Made by a program: the position numbers and the translations under genes. The notes under the pieces are model-generated. The model had not been told where the DNA came from. It saw nothing but the letters and a program-made list of their open reading frames with translations, and did not search any database. 64,000 nt of DNA, from the NCBI RefSeq assembly GCF_001625565.1, contig NZ_AUXS01000013.1:210099-274098 (forward strand). Reading direction: 5' to 3'. Positions 56,109 to 64,000 of the stretch are shown in pieces. Position 1 is the first letter of the stretch. Every line of letters begins with the position of its first letter. The stretch comes from Pseudoalteromonas luteoviolacea NCIMB 1944 (GTDB lineage Bacteria > Pseudomonadota > Gammaproteobacteria > Enterobacterales > Alteromonadaceae).

Positions 56109-57530
56109 ATGGACAATAAGATCAAAATTAAAAATATTCCCGTTGAGGTCCAAACGCCAGAAAACCTTCAACCTGATCGATTTAACCCTCGCAATCGAAT
56201 TTATGTCCGAGCTGTTAAGGGGATGCATCAACTATTGCGTCAGAGAATCGGCTTTTTAGGGATGTTGGCCTTTATGCTTCTTCCTTGGATCAATTTTAAT
56301 GGACAGCAAGCGGTGTTGTTTGACCTATTGGAACAGAAGTTCAATATTTTTGGTTTGACACTATGGCCACAAGATTTGACCATTCTGGCATTCATTTTGA
56401 TGATAGCGGCGTTTGCCTTATTTTTAGTAACGACTTTTTATGGTCGTGTGTGGTGTGGTTATACTTGCCCGCAAACGGTTTGGACTTTTATTTTTATCTG
56501 GTTTGAAGAAAAATGTGAGGGTTCAGCAAACCAGCGTAAAAAATTAGATCAACGGCCAATGGATTTCGATAAGTTTCTTAGGAAAGGTGCTAAACATTTT
56601 TTCTGGGGGGCTTTTTCACTATATACGGCCGTCACGTTTGTTGGCTATTTTACGCCGATCAGAACCTTGTTACCGGACTTAATGATGCTTTCTGCAAGTG
56701 GCTATGCCACTTTGAGTGTGGTCGTATTTGCAGTTTGTACATATGGTAATGCGGGGTGGATGAGGGAGATCATGTGTTTACATATTTGCCCTTATTCGCG
56801 TTTTCAATCGGCGATGTTTGATAAAGACACCTTTACGGTCAGTTATGACAATAAGCGTGGTGAAGGGCGCGGACCGAGAGGTCGGAAACAAGATCCGAAA
56901 GAGCTTGGTCTAGGTGACTGTATAGACTGCAAGCTCTGTGTTCAGGTCTGTCCCACCGGCATAGATATACGAAATGGCCTGCAGTATGAGTGTATTAACT
57001 GTGGCGCCTGTATCGATGCCTGTGATGGTGTAATGGACAAGATGAATTATGCCAAAGGTCTCATCTCATATACCACAGAGCGTAACTTGGAACATGCAAA
57101 AAAAGTGACTAAGCCCGTGCGCACAAAACTCATTGGCTATGTACTGATTTTACTGGTGTTGACAGGTGCGCTTGCAATGAATATCGCGATGCGAAAAACT
57201 TTTGAATTGGATATTATTCGGGATAGAAATCAGCTATACAGGGTTAACTTTGACGGCATGGTTGAAAACACCTACACACTTAAATTGATCAACAAAGCAC
57301 AAACTTCGCAAACGTTTTCGATCTCTGTAAGAGGGTTGTCTCATTTCGAATTACTAGGTAAGCAAGCGGTCACGGTTGCAGCTGGCTCTACTTTAGATGT
57401 GCCTGTATCAGTTGTAATGGACCCCTTCGACTTAAATAAACCGGTAACAGAGTTTCATTTTGTGCTGTCAAGCGATGGACTCTCTCAGTCTCAAATATCT
57501 CAACCAACAAACTTTTTTAAAGGCCGTTGA
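56109..57530 (+). CDS. ccoG: Cytochrome c oxidase accessory protein CcoG (FixG/RdxA)
   Basis: 473 residues. Membrane-bound [4Fe-4S] protein that helps supply copper to cbb3-type oxidases. Features: GRVWCGYTCPQTVWTF and MCLHICPYSRFQSAMFD in the membrane part, two ferredoxin-type clusters (CIDCKLCVQVCPTG and CINCGACIDACD), about five spans, and a C-terminal Ig-like domain. The window has no ccoNOPQ, so the cbb3 oxidase itself must be elsewhere. AAGGAGC precedes the ATG. Ends in a hairpin at 57537. Confidence 0.95.
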   Translation: MDNKIKIKNIPVEVQTPENLQPDRFNPRNRIYVRAVKGMHQLLRQRIGFLGMLAFMLLPWINFNGQQAVLFDLLEQKFNIFGLTLWPQDLTILAFILMIAAFALFLVTTFYGRVWCGYTCPQTVWTFIFIWFEEKCEGSANQRKKLDQRPMDFDKFLRKGAKHFFWGAFSLYTAVTFVGYFTPIRTLLPDLMMLSASGYATLSVVVFAVCTYGNAGWMREIMCLHICPYSRFQSAMFDKDTFTVSYDNKRGEGRGPRGRKQDPKELGLGDCIDCKLCVQVCPTGIDIRNGLQYECINCGACIDACDGVMDKMNYAKGLISYTTERNLEHAKKVTKPVRTKLIGYVLILLVLTGALAMNIAMRKTFELDIIRDRNQLYRVNFDGMVENTYTLKLINKAQTSQTFSISVRGLSHFELLGKQAVTVAAGSTLDVPVSVVMDPFDLNKPVTEFHFVLSSDGLSQSQISQPTNFFKGR

Positions 57531-57536
57531 ACCATT

Positions 57537-57573
57537 GGCTTCAGGGTTCCATACTTAGTGTGACCCTGAAGCC
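57537..57573 (+). terminator. Terminator-like hairpin after ccoG
   Basis: An 11-bp perfect stem (GGCTTCAGGGT / ACCCTGAAGCC) with a 15-nt loop and AT-rich tail, 6 bases after the stop. Confidence 0.7.
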
Positions 57574-57681
57574 ATAATATATTTTGCTTCCTATCATACT
57601 TCGCTTTATCCTAGTGCGCTGTGACCCACAGGCTTTATTTGCCAATACCAGAACTTTTTACTTTATAAATGGACAGCAGCA

Positions 57682-58656
57682 ATGAGTGACTTTAGTTATC
57701 AAAATCTCACGCCAGATTTAATTCTGGATGCAATAGAGAGTATTGGTATTTATCCTGAGTCGGGGCTACTCCCTCTGAACAGCTACGAAAATCGTGTTTA
57801 CCAGTTTCGCAGCGACGATGCGAAGCGTTATGTCGCTAAGTTTTATAGGCCAAACCGTTGGTCTGATGAGCAAATAAAAGAAGAGCATGCGTTTTCATTT
57901 GAATTGGCTGATTCAGAAGTACCGGTTGTTAGCCCTATCACACGAGATGGTGAAAGTTTGTTTGAACATCAAGGCTATCGATTTGCTTTATTTCCTAGTG
58001 TGGGGGGACGACAATTTGAAATGGATAGTTTGGATCAGCTCGAAGTACTTGGCCGTTACATTGGTCGGTTGCACAGTGTCGCAAAACAATATGATTTCAC
58101 CCATCGTCCAAGTATAAATACCGATAGTTATTTGACACAGGCTAGCCAAGACATTTTAAGCAGTGAATGTCTGCCGCAATCGCTGCAATTGGCTTTTTCG
58201 ACAGTGCTAGAGCAAGTTGTTAAAAAAACGGAAGAAAAATTTGTAGTTAATGATACGATCAGATTGCATGGAGACTGCCATGCTGGCAATATTCTGTGGT
58301 CTCAAGAACAATTGATGATCGTAGATTTAGATGACTGCCGTCAGGGACCCGCTATTCAAGATCTCTGGATGATGTTAAATGGCGATCGCCAAAATCAAGT
58401 ATTGCAACTAGACACTTTGCTAGGTGGTTATGAAGAGTTTAGCGAATTAGATATGGCTCAGTTACAGCTGATTGAACCGTTAAGAGCGATGCGTATGATC
58501 CATTATATGGGGTGGTTGGCAAAACGTTGGCATGATCCTGCCTTTCCAAGGAACTTTTCTTGGTTTGCGACAGACAAATATTGGGAACAGCAGATCTTGG
58601 CACTAAAAGAACAATTAGCCGCGCTAGATGAGCCGGCACTAACAGTTTATCCATAA
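57682..58656 (+). CDS. srkA: Stress response kinase A (YihE family)
   Basis: 324 residues, a serine/threonine kinase of the aminoglycoside phosphotransferase-like fold. N-terminal YENRVYQFRSDDAKRYVAKFYRPNRW (Lys of the nucleotide site), catalytic loop LHGDCHAGNILW, metal Asp in IVDLDDCRQGP. In E. coli it dampens programmed death under stress and sits directly before dsbA, as here (19-base gap to the next gene). Confidence 0.95.
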   Translation: MSDFSYQNLTPDLILDAIESIGIYPESGLLPLNSYENRVYQFRSDDAKRYVAKFYRPNRWSDEQIKEEHAFSFELADSEVPVVSPITRDGESLFEHQGYRFALFPSVGGRQFEMDSLDQLEVLGRYIGRLHSVAKQYDFTHRPSINTDSYLTQASQDILSSECLPQSLQLAFSTVLEQVVKKTEEKFVVNDTIRLHGDCHAGNILWSQEQLMIVDLDDCRQGPAIQDLWMMLNGDRQNQVLQLDTLLGGYEEFSELDMAQLQLIEPLRAMRMIHYMGWLAKRWHDPAFPRNFSWFATDKYWEQQILALKEQLAALDEPALTVYP

Positions 58657-58675
58657 AATTTAAGAGAGAAAGTAC

Positions 58676-59299
58676 ATGTTAAAATCTATTAAAGTGGCAT
58701 TATTGGCGCTATGCATGCCACTTGCTGCATTCGCTGCTGAATTCAAAGAAAGTGTGCACTATGAAACACTGACTTTAGAAAAGAGCAAAACACCTAGAGT
58801 AATTGAGTTCTTTTCTTTTTATTGTCCACATTGTTATAAATTTGAGGGGCCAGCGCGCGCTTTACAAGCGAGCTTGCCTATTACTGTGCCATTCGAAAAA
58901 ATTCACGTAAATTTTATGGGCGGGATCCCGCCTGAAGCACAGTCATTTTTGAGTTATGGCTACATAATTGCTAAGCAGTTTGGTGTTGACTCTCAGGTAG
59001 TTGAGCAAATCTTTAAGACCATACATGAGCAAAATGGTCGTTTCGCAAGCATGAAAGATGTTCAGAAATTATTAGAAGCGCACGGCGTATCAGCTGAGAA
59101 GTTCGACTCTGCATTGGCAAGTATGCCTGTTATCTCTGCAGAGAAAGCAATGCAAGGTGAGCAAAAGAGATTTAGCGAAGCTGGCGCATTGAAAGGCGTA
59201 CCTACTTTTATTGTTAACGATAAATATCGCGTTATCACGCATTCATTAAGAAGCCAAGCCGAGTTCAACGAATTAGTTAAACACTTACTAGAAAAATAA
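58676..59299 (+). CDS. dsbA: Thiol:disulfide interchange protein DsbA, CPHC type
   Basis: 207 residues with signal peptide (LKSIKVALLALCMPLAAFA). The active site FYCPHC is the classic DsbA motif, and the cis-Pro loop is GVPTFIVN. DsbA introduces disulfides into exported proteins. RBS GAGAGAAAG. It is downstream of srkA, and a second dsbA paralogue follows 15 bases later. Confidence 0.95.
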   Translation: MLKSIKVALLALCMPLAAFAAEFKESVHYETLTLEKSKTPRVIEFFSFYCPHCYKFEGPARALQASLPITVPFEKIHVNFMGGIPPEAQSFLSYGYIIAKQFGVDSQVVEQIFKTIHEQNGRFASMKDVQKLLEAHGVSAEKFDSALASMPVISAEKAMQGEQKRFSEAGALKGVPTFIVNDKYRVITHSLRSQAEFNELVKHLLEK

Positions 59300-59314
59300 T
59301 TGTCGGAGAATATG

Positions 59315-59947
59315 ATGTTGAAATCAATTAAAGCTGCCTTGTTGGCACTTATGCTGCCATTGGCGGCCAATGCAATGACTTTTGAAGCAGGTAAACACTA
59401 TGAAGTGATTGCTGAGCGTGGCACTAAAAAGCCAGAAGTGACGGAGTACTTTTCATTTTATTGCCCAGCATGTAATAACTTTGAAGGCCTAATAGATCAA
59501 TTCAAGCCTAAGTTAGACTCTGGTGTTAAGTTCAAAAAAAGCCACGTTGACTTTGTTGGTGTCCGTGATCCTGAACATCAAAAAATGATTGCTACAGCAT
59601 TGGCTACTGCAGAGGTATTACCTCAGAAAAAACAAATTGTATCGGCAATTTTTAGTCACATTCATACTAAGCGTGGGAAGTTTAATGAACTTGCAGACAT
59701 TAAAGATGTGTTTGTTGCTCAAGGTGTAGATGGCGCAAAATTTGACAAGATGTACAAGAGTTTTTCTGTGCGTACTAAAGCCTCAAAAATGGCGAGGCAG
59801 CAAAAACAACTTCAAGATAAAGGTGCTCTATCGAGTGTACCTACATTTATCGTTAATGGTAAATATAAGTTGGTATTAGGTAGAAGCTCTGGCATTACGA
59901 GTCCAGATGATATCGCTAAACTAATTAACTACTTGGCGAGTAAATAA
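59315..59947 (+). CDS. Second DsbA-like protein with a CPAC active site
   Basis: 210 residues from the ATG at 59315. Tandem ATGs at 59312/59315 follow CGGAG; the second has the better spacing. The signal peptide (LKSIKAALLALMLPLAANA) is nearly the same as in the preceding DsbA, so the two arose by duplication. The active site is FYCPAC instead of CPHC, and the cis-Pro loop SVPTFIVNGKY is intact. The His-to-Ala change in the CxxC dipeptide should alter redox potential. Substrates unknown. Confidence 0.9.
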   Translation: MLKSIKAALLALMLPLAANAMTFEAGKHYEVIAERGTKKPEVTEYFSFYCPACNNFEGLIDQFKPKLDSGVKFKKSHVDFVGVRDPEHQKMIATALATAEVLPQKKQIVSAIFSHIHTKRGKFNELADIKDVFVAQGVDGAKFDKMYKSFSVRTKASKMARQQKQLQDKGALSSVPTFIVNGKYKLVLGRSSGITSPDDIAKLINYLASK

Positions 59948-59965
59948 CAAAACGTTTAGCATACA

Positions 59966-59992
59966 AAAACCCCGCATGTGCGGGGTTTTTTT
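59966..59992. terminator. Bidirectional terminator between dsbA paralogue and trmA
   Basis: CCCCGC pairs with GCGGGG around ATGT, with an A run before and seven T after, between convergent genes. Confidence 0.92.
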
Positions 59993-60010
59993 GTTCTAGG
60001 GCCAAGTGGC

Positions 60011-61108
60011 TTACTTACGAGTTAAAAATACACCTGATTCGACATGATGCGTATAAGGGAACTGATCAAATATAGCTATTCGCGCGATAGTATGCGTCTC
60101 AGTTAATATCTCGAGGTCTCGCTCTAGTGTATCTGGGTTGCAAGAAATGTAGATAATGTTGTCGTAGTTACTCACTAAGCGACAGGTTAGTTCATCCATG
60201 CCTGCACGGGGTGGGTCAACTAAAATTGTCTGACAGTTGTAAGATTGTAAATCTATTCCGTTGAGTCGAGAAAAGGAGCGTTTGCCTTGCATTGCGTCAG
60301 TAAACTCTTCACTCGACATGCGAATAATATCAAGATTACCGACTTGATTCGCTGCAATATTGTACTGTGCAGAATGGACTGATGATTTTGATATTTCAGT
60401 TGCAAGAACACGATCGAAGTGCTCAGCTAAGGCGATTGAAAAGTTACCATTACCGCAATATAACTCTAGCAAATCATTCGATAGTGGGGCCGCGATAGAT
60501 TTTGCCCATGACAACATTTTTTCATTCACTTTGGCGTTAGGCTGTGTAAAGCTGTTTTCTACTTGCTGGTAAATATACTCTTTACCATCTACATTGAGCC
60601 TTTCAGTCACAAAGTCATCACCAAAAACGACTTTTTGCTTTCGCGCGCGGCCAATAAAATCAATTTTATAAGTTTCTTGTAGCTCAGCTCTAAGCGTGGT
60701 CATCGCTTGCTGCCAGTCATCATCCAGCTTTTTGTGATAAAGCAAACTAACTAATATCTCACCACTGAGTGTTGACAGATAGTCGATTTGAAATAGCTTG
60801 CGTCTCAGTATTTCATTGTGACGTAATTTATTCATCATCACTTGCATAAGCTCATTGACCAATGGTGCACCTGGATCAAATTGATCAACGCGTATTTTCT
60901 CTTTGCTTTGTTGATCAAACATTATGTGATACAAGTCTTCTCCATCGTGCCATACTCGAAATTCACAGCGTTGCCTGTAGTGATTTTTTTCAGAGTCATA
61001 AACCTCTAATTCAGGTGCGTTAAAGCGTGCAAATTGCGTGCTGATGCGCTGTTTTTTTTCTGATAGCTGTTGGCTATACAAAGAAGTATCAATATTGATC
61101 ACGGCCAT
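60011..61108 (-). CDS. trmA: tRNA (uracil-5-)-methyltransferase TrmA
   Basis: 365 residues; makes m5U54 in the T loop of tRNA. Seen: LELYCGNGNFSIAL (SAM site), LVDPPRAGMD, and the catalytic Cys in IISCNPDTLERDL. It lacks the iron-sulfur CxxxxxCxxC of RlmCD-type paralogues. Its position near murI and an rRNA operon matches E. coli. Confidence 0.96.
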   Translation of the reverse strand: MAVINIDTSLYSQQLSEKKQRISTQFARFNAPELEVYDSEKNHYRQRCEFRVWHDGEDLYHIMFDQQSKEKIRVDQFDPGAPLVNELMQVMMNKLRHNEILRRKLFQIDYLSTLSGEILVSLLYHKKLDDDWQQAMTTLRAELQETYKIDFIGRARKQKVVFGDDFVTERLNVDGKEYIYQQVENSFTQPNAKVNEKMLSWAKSIAAPLSNDLLELYCGNGNFSIALAEHFDRVLATEISKSSVHSAQYNIAANQVGNLDIIRMSSEEFTDAMQGKRSFSRLNGIDLQSYNCQTILVDPPRAGMDELTCRLVSNYDNIIYISCNPDTLERDLEILTETHTIARIAIFDQFPYTHHVESGVFLTRK

Positions 61109-61269
61109 GCTGAGATTACCTTTATGTATTGCAAGGAGGCGCTATTTTAGGTGGCGAGGAACATTTGTCCAGTGCTTACCATTAAAATTGCACTTTTATT
61201 GTACAAAATAGCTTTAGCTTTAGCGTATATGGCCGATAATTAACTGATAGGGTATAGCGGAGAGCAATC

Positions 61270-62373
61270 ATGAAGATCGGACAGTTGAATCAGCTGTTAA
61301 ACCCAGCGATGCAGCACAATGCTGCCAAAGCTAAACCGACCATTCCTAATATCTCAATAAACTCCGATGTTTATCAAGGTAATAAGTCTCAGGTCGCAGC
61401 GAAAGTGCTCGATGATAAGTTGGCGCAAGCGCTTGGTATTGAGAAAAAAGAAGAGCAAGAAAAACCGCTCTTTGATTTCGAAGAGATTGTCAAAAATGTC
61501 CTTGGCTTTGTACAAGGTGCAATTAATAAAGCAAAAGCTGATGGCAAAGATGATGACACATTAAAAGGTATGCTTGAGCAAGCCCGTAAAGGGGTGCAGA
61601 TGGGGATTGATGAAGCGACCGATGAATTAACCGAATCTGGTTTATTGAATGATGACATCACCGAGGGAATTGAAAAGTCTAAAGAGGGCATCTTTAATGG
61701 CTTGGATGAATTTGAAAAAGAATTGTTTGATCCAAGTCCTCAGCATTTGTCTGTGAGCGCGGCCCAATTTGCGAGTTTATCTAATAAAGCTGAGTACGCG
61801 TTTACTACCGCTGAAGGCGATGAAGTGGTAATTTCATTTAGCGATGCCTACAGCCAATCACGCGCAGCCAGTTACGAACGAGATGGAAACAATGTCGGTT
61901 TTGCCTATGGAGAAAGTCAATCTCAAGAAGTGAGCTTCTCTATAAGTGTCAATGGTGAGCTTAATGAAAAAGAACAAGAAGCCATTAATGCGATGATGGA
62001 AGATATTCGTGACGTCAGTGATTCGTTTTTTGCGGGTGAATATGACGAAGCGTTTGAGCTTGCTCAAGGATTAAGCCTTAACAGTGAACAAATATCAAAC
62101 TTCACTATGGATTTAAGGCAGAGTAAAACATCAGCTGCTATTGCACAGTATCAACAAAGCAATCCAATGAAAGAGTTGGAGCAGGCGTTTGCACCACTTG
62201 ACAAGAGGCTTGAAGGAATTAACGCGGATGCGGAGTCTTTGGGAATACAAGCACAATTGCCAGATATTATGGCCTGGATGAATGAAGGGCAGCAAAGACT
62301 CAATCAGTTTTTAGATTATGCACAATCCTATTTTGGAGCGTTAAATAATAAAGCTGAGACGCAAAATAGCTAG
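61270..62373 (+). CDS. DUF5610-like protein, function unknown
   Basis: 367 residues, soluble, acidic, no signal peptide. Residues 60-150 (FDFEEIVKNVLGFVQGAINKAKADGKDD, ARKGVQMGIDEATDEL) look like the DUF5610 family by memory. The middle (170-235) is beta-rich with an ISFSDAYSQSRAASY segment, and the C-terminus is helical. AGAGCA before the ATG serves as a weak site. Alone between trmA and murI. No role proposed. Confidence 0.65.
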   Translation: MKIGQLNQLLNPAMQHNAAKAKPTIPNISINSDVYQGNKSQVAAKVLDDKLAQALGIEKKEEQEKPLFDFEEIVKNVLGFVQGAINKAKADGKDDDTLKGMLEQARKGVQMGIDEATDELTESGLLNDDITEGIEKSKEGIFNGLDEFEKELFDPSPQHLSVSAAQFASLSNKAEYAFTTAEGDEVVISFSDAYSQSRAASYERDGNNVGFAYGESQSQEVSFSISVNGELNEKEQEAINAMMEDIRDVSDSFFAGEYDEAFELAQGLSLNSEQISNFTMDLRQSKTSAAIAQYQQSNPMKELEQAFAPLDKRLEGINADAESLGIQAQLPDIMAWMNEGQQRLNQFLDYAQSYFGALNNKAETQNS

Positions 62374-62412
62374 ATAGCTTACACGGCGCAGTTTATTTTA
62401 TGTGTATTGCAT

Positions 62413-62453
62413 GGCAAACTTCAATCCTCGTTTTTGGGGGATTGAAGTTTGCC
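62413..62453 (+). promoter_or_regulatory. Perfect 15-bp hairpin over the murI ribosome binding site and start
   Basis: GGCAAACTTCAATCC (62413-62427) is the exact reverse complement of GGATTGAAGTTTGCC (62439-62453); the loop is 11 nt. The right arm contains the TTG start (62449-62451), and the GGGGGA ribosome site straddles loop and stem. No T run follows, so it is not a terminator. A translational control element is the simplest reading. Confidence 0.75.
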
Positions 62454-63261
62454 GCATATATTAGTTTTTGATTCAGGAATTGGTGGGACAAGTGTATTAT
62501 CAGAGCTTCAGCTAAGGCTTCCTGATGCACGTTACAGCTATGTAATGGATAATGCGCTTTTGCCCTATGGACTCCAGTCACAAGAAACAATTACAAATAG
62601 ATTAGTATCTCTGTTGTTTTGGATACACCAAAATGACGTGAACGTTGATATTATAGTTATTGCGTGTAATACAGCCTCCACTTACGCCTTAGAGACTGCC
62701 AGAAAGCACACTGAAATCCCAATTGTTGGTGTCGTGCCTGCCATTAAGCCTGCTGCTCTTAGTAGCACCAATAAACACATTGGTCTCCTTGCGACGCCAG
62801 CGACTTCCAAAAATGCATACACAGCAAATTTAATTTCAAACTTTGCACAAGGATGTAAAGTAGATATTCACCACTCGACAGAATTGGTAAATATTGCTGA
62901 GTCTTACTACTGGCATAGAGAATTACCCTATGAGCGATTGAAAGAGGAACTGAAACGTTTAAAAGTAGATCCTCGCCTCGATAGACTAGTTTTAGGTTGT
63001 ACTCATTTCCCAATCATTAAAGAAGCACTGAAAGAGCTTTTGCATAATGAAGTTGAATTGGTGGACTCAGGTTACGCAATAGCAAAGCGGGTAGAATATC
63101 TATTAATGCAAACAGGCAGGTTATCAATAGTAAGTAGCCAAACAGCTATTGGAGTAGAAGAGTTAGCGTCATCTCAAATTGACATGACGCATTGGTATGC
63201 GACACACACAAATGGTGCCGCGCAATGTTCAAAGCTGCAATTAATTAAGCTAGAGAATTAG
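62449..63261 (+). CDS. murI: Glutamate racemase MurI, TTG start
   Basis: 270 residues; makes D-glutamate for peptidoglycan. N-terminal ILVFDSGIGG begins only four residues after the TTG, and an in-frame TGA at 62443 rules out any earlier start, so TTG at 62449 is the start (GGGGGA 7-8 bases upstream). Both catalytic cysteines are present (IACNTAS and LGCTHFP). The gene lies just upstream of the rRNA operon promoter, as in E. coli. Its 3' end overlaps the convergent RRM gene by 17 bases. The start is buried in a perfect hairpin. Confidence 0.93.
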   Translation: MPHILVFDSGIGGTSVLSELQLRLPDARYSYVMDNALLPYGLQSQETITNRLVSLLFWIHQNDVNVDIIVIACNTASTYALETARKHTEIPIVGVVPAIKPAALSSTNKHIGLLATPATSKNAYTANLISNFAQGCKVDIHHSTELVNIAESYYWHRELPYERLKEELKRLKVDPRLDRLVLGCTHFPIIKEALKELLHNEVELVDSGYAIAKRVEYLLMQTGRLSIVSSQTAIGVEELASSQIDMTHWYATHTNGAAQCSKLQLIKLEN

Positions 63262-63715
63262 GCTCAGACTCTTCTTGCTTCTGCTTTGCTTCGCGGACTT
63301 TTAAAGTGCGCTGTTGAAATTCCATTTCATTAAGTTCTTTAATTGCTTTGTTTGCATCGTTTTCAGACATTTCAACAAAACCAAAGCCTCTTCTTTTCCC
63401 AGTATTTTTATCTTTTAATAGACGAACAGAGAAAACTTGCCCTTTTTCCTCAAAAAGTTCTCTGACTGCTTGTTCATTTGCTCTATAGGGCAAATTGCCT
63501 ACATAAAGCGTTTTGGTTGGAATTGTGTTGCCATTATCCGGCTGCGCAATAGTTGTTTTATTAATTGTTAGTGCTACCAGACCACCTACCACAATACCAA
63601 GTGCAAATAAAATCGCGGAATCGATTTTATTTGCGAATAAAAACGTCACTACTGCATACCCTAGAATTGCGAGTATAAAAATAGTAACGAGTGTTTTACG
63701 ACCTGAAGAATTCAT
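63245..63715 (-). CDS. Membrane-anchored RNA-binding protein (RRM domain)
   Basis: 156 residues. Two hydrophobic segments (about 8-28 and 33-52) are followed by a single RRM with RNP2 TLYVGNLPY and RNP1 RGFGFVEM. The RRM resembles the cold-shock-type RRM proteins of cyanobacteria and other bacteria, here tethered to the membrane. The tail is charged (REAKQKQEESEPNSLA). Convergent with murI. RNA targets are unknown. Confidence 0.85.
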   Translation of the reverse strand: MNSSGRKTLVTIFILAILGYAVVTFLFANKIDSAILFALGIVVGGLVALTINKTTIAQPDNGNTIPTKTLYVGNLPYRANEQAVRELFEEKGQVFSVRLLKDKNTGKRRGFGFVEMSENDANKAIKELNEMEFQQRTLKVREAKQKQEESEPNSLA

Positions 63716-63894
63716 AACGATCTACCAATAAACAGTGAATACACATTAATTTAACAAAGAAAGGTTGCTATCTTAACGACTTAATTAAACATCGCAATAA
63801 TAAAATATAGATGTTGTGTAAAATTATGCTGATTTATTGAGCTTTAAGCGTCTTAAGGTATGGTTTTGCTGGGATTTTGAGCGATTGAATGTTT

Positions 63895-63947
63895 TTTTTT
63901 AAATTTAATAAAAAAACGCTTGCGCCAATCTTAAATCTCCCTATAAT
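63895..63947 (+). promoter_or_regulatory. rRNA-type promoter (P1-like) at the right edge
   Basis: TTGCGC at 63920-63925 and TATAAT at 63942-63947 are separated by 16 bp, the spacing of rRNA promoters. An A/T-only block lies before the -35 element (UP element), and a GC-rich discriminator (GCGCACCC) follows the -10, the hallmark of stringent control. The sequence after it (ACGGCGGGACGCAAAC) resembles an rRNA leader. The 16S gene itself would start beyond the window. Confidence 0.8.
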
Positions 63948-64000
63948 GCGCACCCACTGACACGGCGGGACGCAAACAGAAACGCAAACCAAAGTGAAGG

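Noticed and set aside
1..64000. CRISPR arrays, prophage, tRNA genes or intact insertion sequences
   Set aside because: No spaced direct repeats, phage structural genes, cloverleaf sequences or intact transposase genes were seen on reading through.

Overview
The window reads as a piece of the main chromosome of a marine gammaproteobacterium of the Alteromonadales, most likely Pseudoalteromonas or a close relative. This rests on moderate GC with AT-rich spacers, marine-type gene families, and gene order. It keeps several neighbourhoods known from E. coli: nfuA / comF(gntX) / bioH / tex / greB / ompR-envZ / pckA / hslR-hslO, then srkA-dsbA, then trmA / murI / rRNA operon. The genus is an inference.

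Layout. 1-1292: 3' part of groEL, followed by a spacer with a decayed IS3-type transposase. 2007-8660: an accessory-looking stretch with an unknown protein, a CadC-like membrane regulator, a secreted esterase, a serine (beta-lactamase-fold) hydrolase, and two small paralogous peptides with double-glycine leaders and a shared Cys pattern. 8941-17062: a complete caa3-type cytochrome c oxidase locus (coxB with fused cytochrome c, coxA, ctaG, coxC, DUF2909 on the other strand, SURF1, a small CxxxC protein, ctaA, ctaB, SCO). 17196-25870: a chemosensory operon (STAS, cheY, cheA, cheW, a triple-PAS receptor, cheR, cheD, cheB). 25879-34506: polysaccharide deacetylase, DinF-type MATE, a small membrane protein, nfuA, M14 carboxypeptidase, comF, bioH, and a pair ending in a SprA-related putative metalloprotease. 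34572-43062: tex, greB, ompR-envZ, pckA, hslO, hslR. 43326-54720: type II secretion operon gspC-N, then a UPF0149 gene. 55330-64000: two small unknown genes, ccoG, srkA, tandem dsbA paralogues, trmA, a DUF5610-like protein, murI, a membrane-anchored RRM protein, and at the right edge a strong rRNA-type promoter.

How the genes fit together. The cox locus encodes both structural subunits and the copper and heme A assembly factors. The chemosensory operon holds a full phosphorelay with its adaptation enzymes, and its receptor ends in a CheR-type tether. The gsp operon encodes the secretion machine without a prepilin peptidase. The two DsbA proteins, CcoG and SrkA form an envelope redox and stress neighbourhood.

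Most worth a second look: the paired GG-leader peptides (7569-8602) with identical C-x4-C-x9-C-x-ITGT spacing and no modification or export gene beside them; a perfect 15-bp hairpin that encloses the TTG start of murI (62413-62453); and two facing TGAYACCGGTRTCA boxes, 32 bp apart centre to centre, upstream of pckA (41685-41730). No tRNA, complete rRNA, CRISPR array, intact insertion sequence or prophage was seen.
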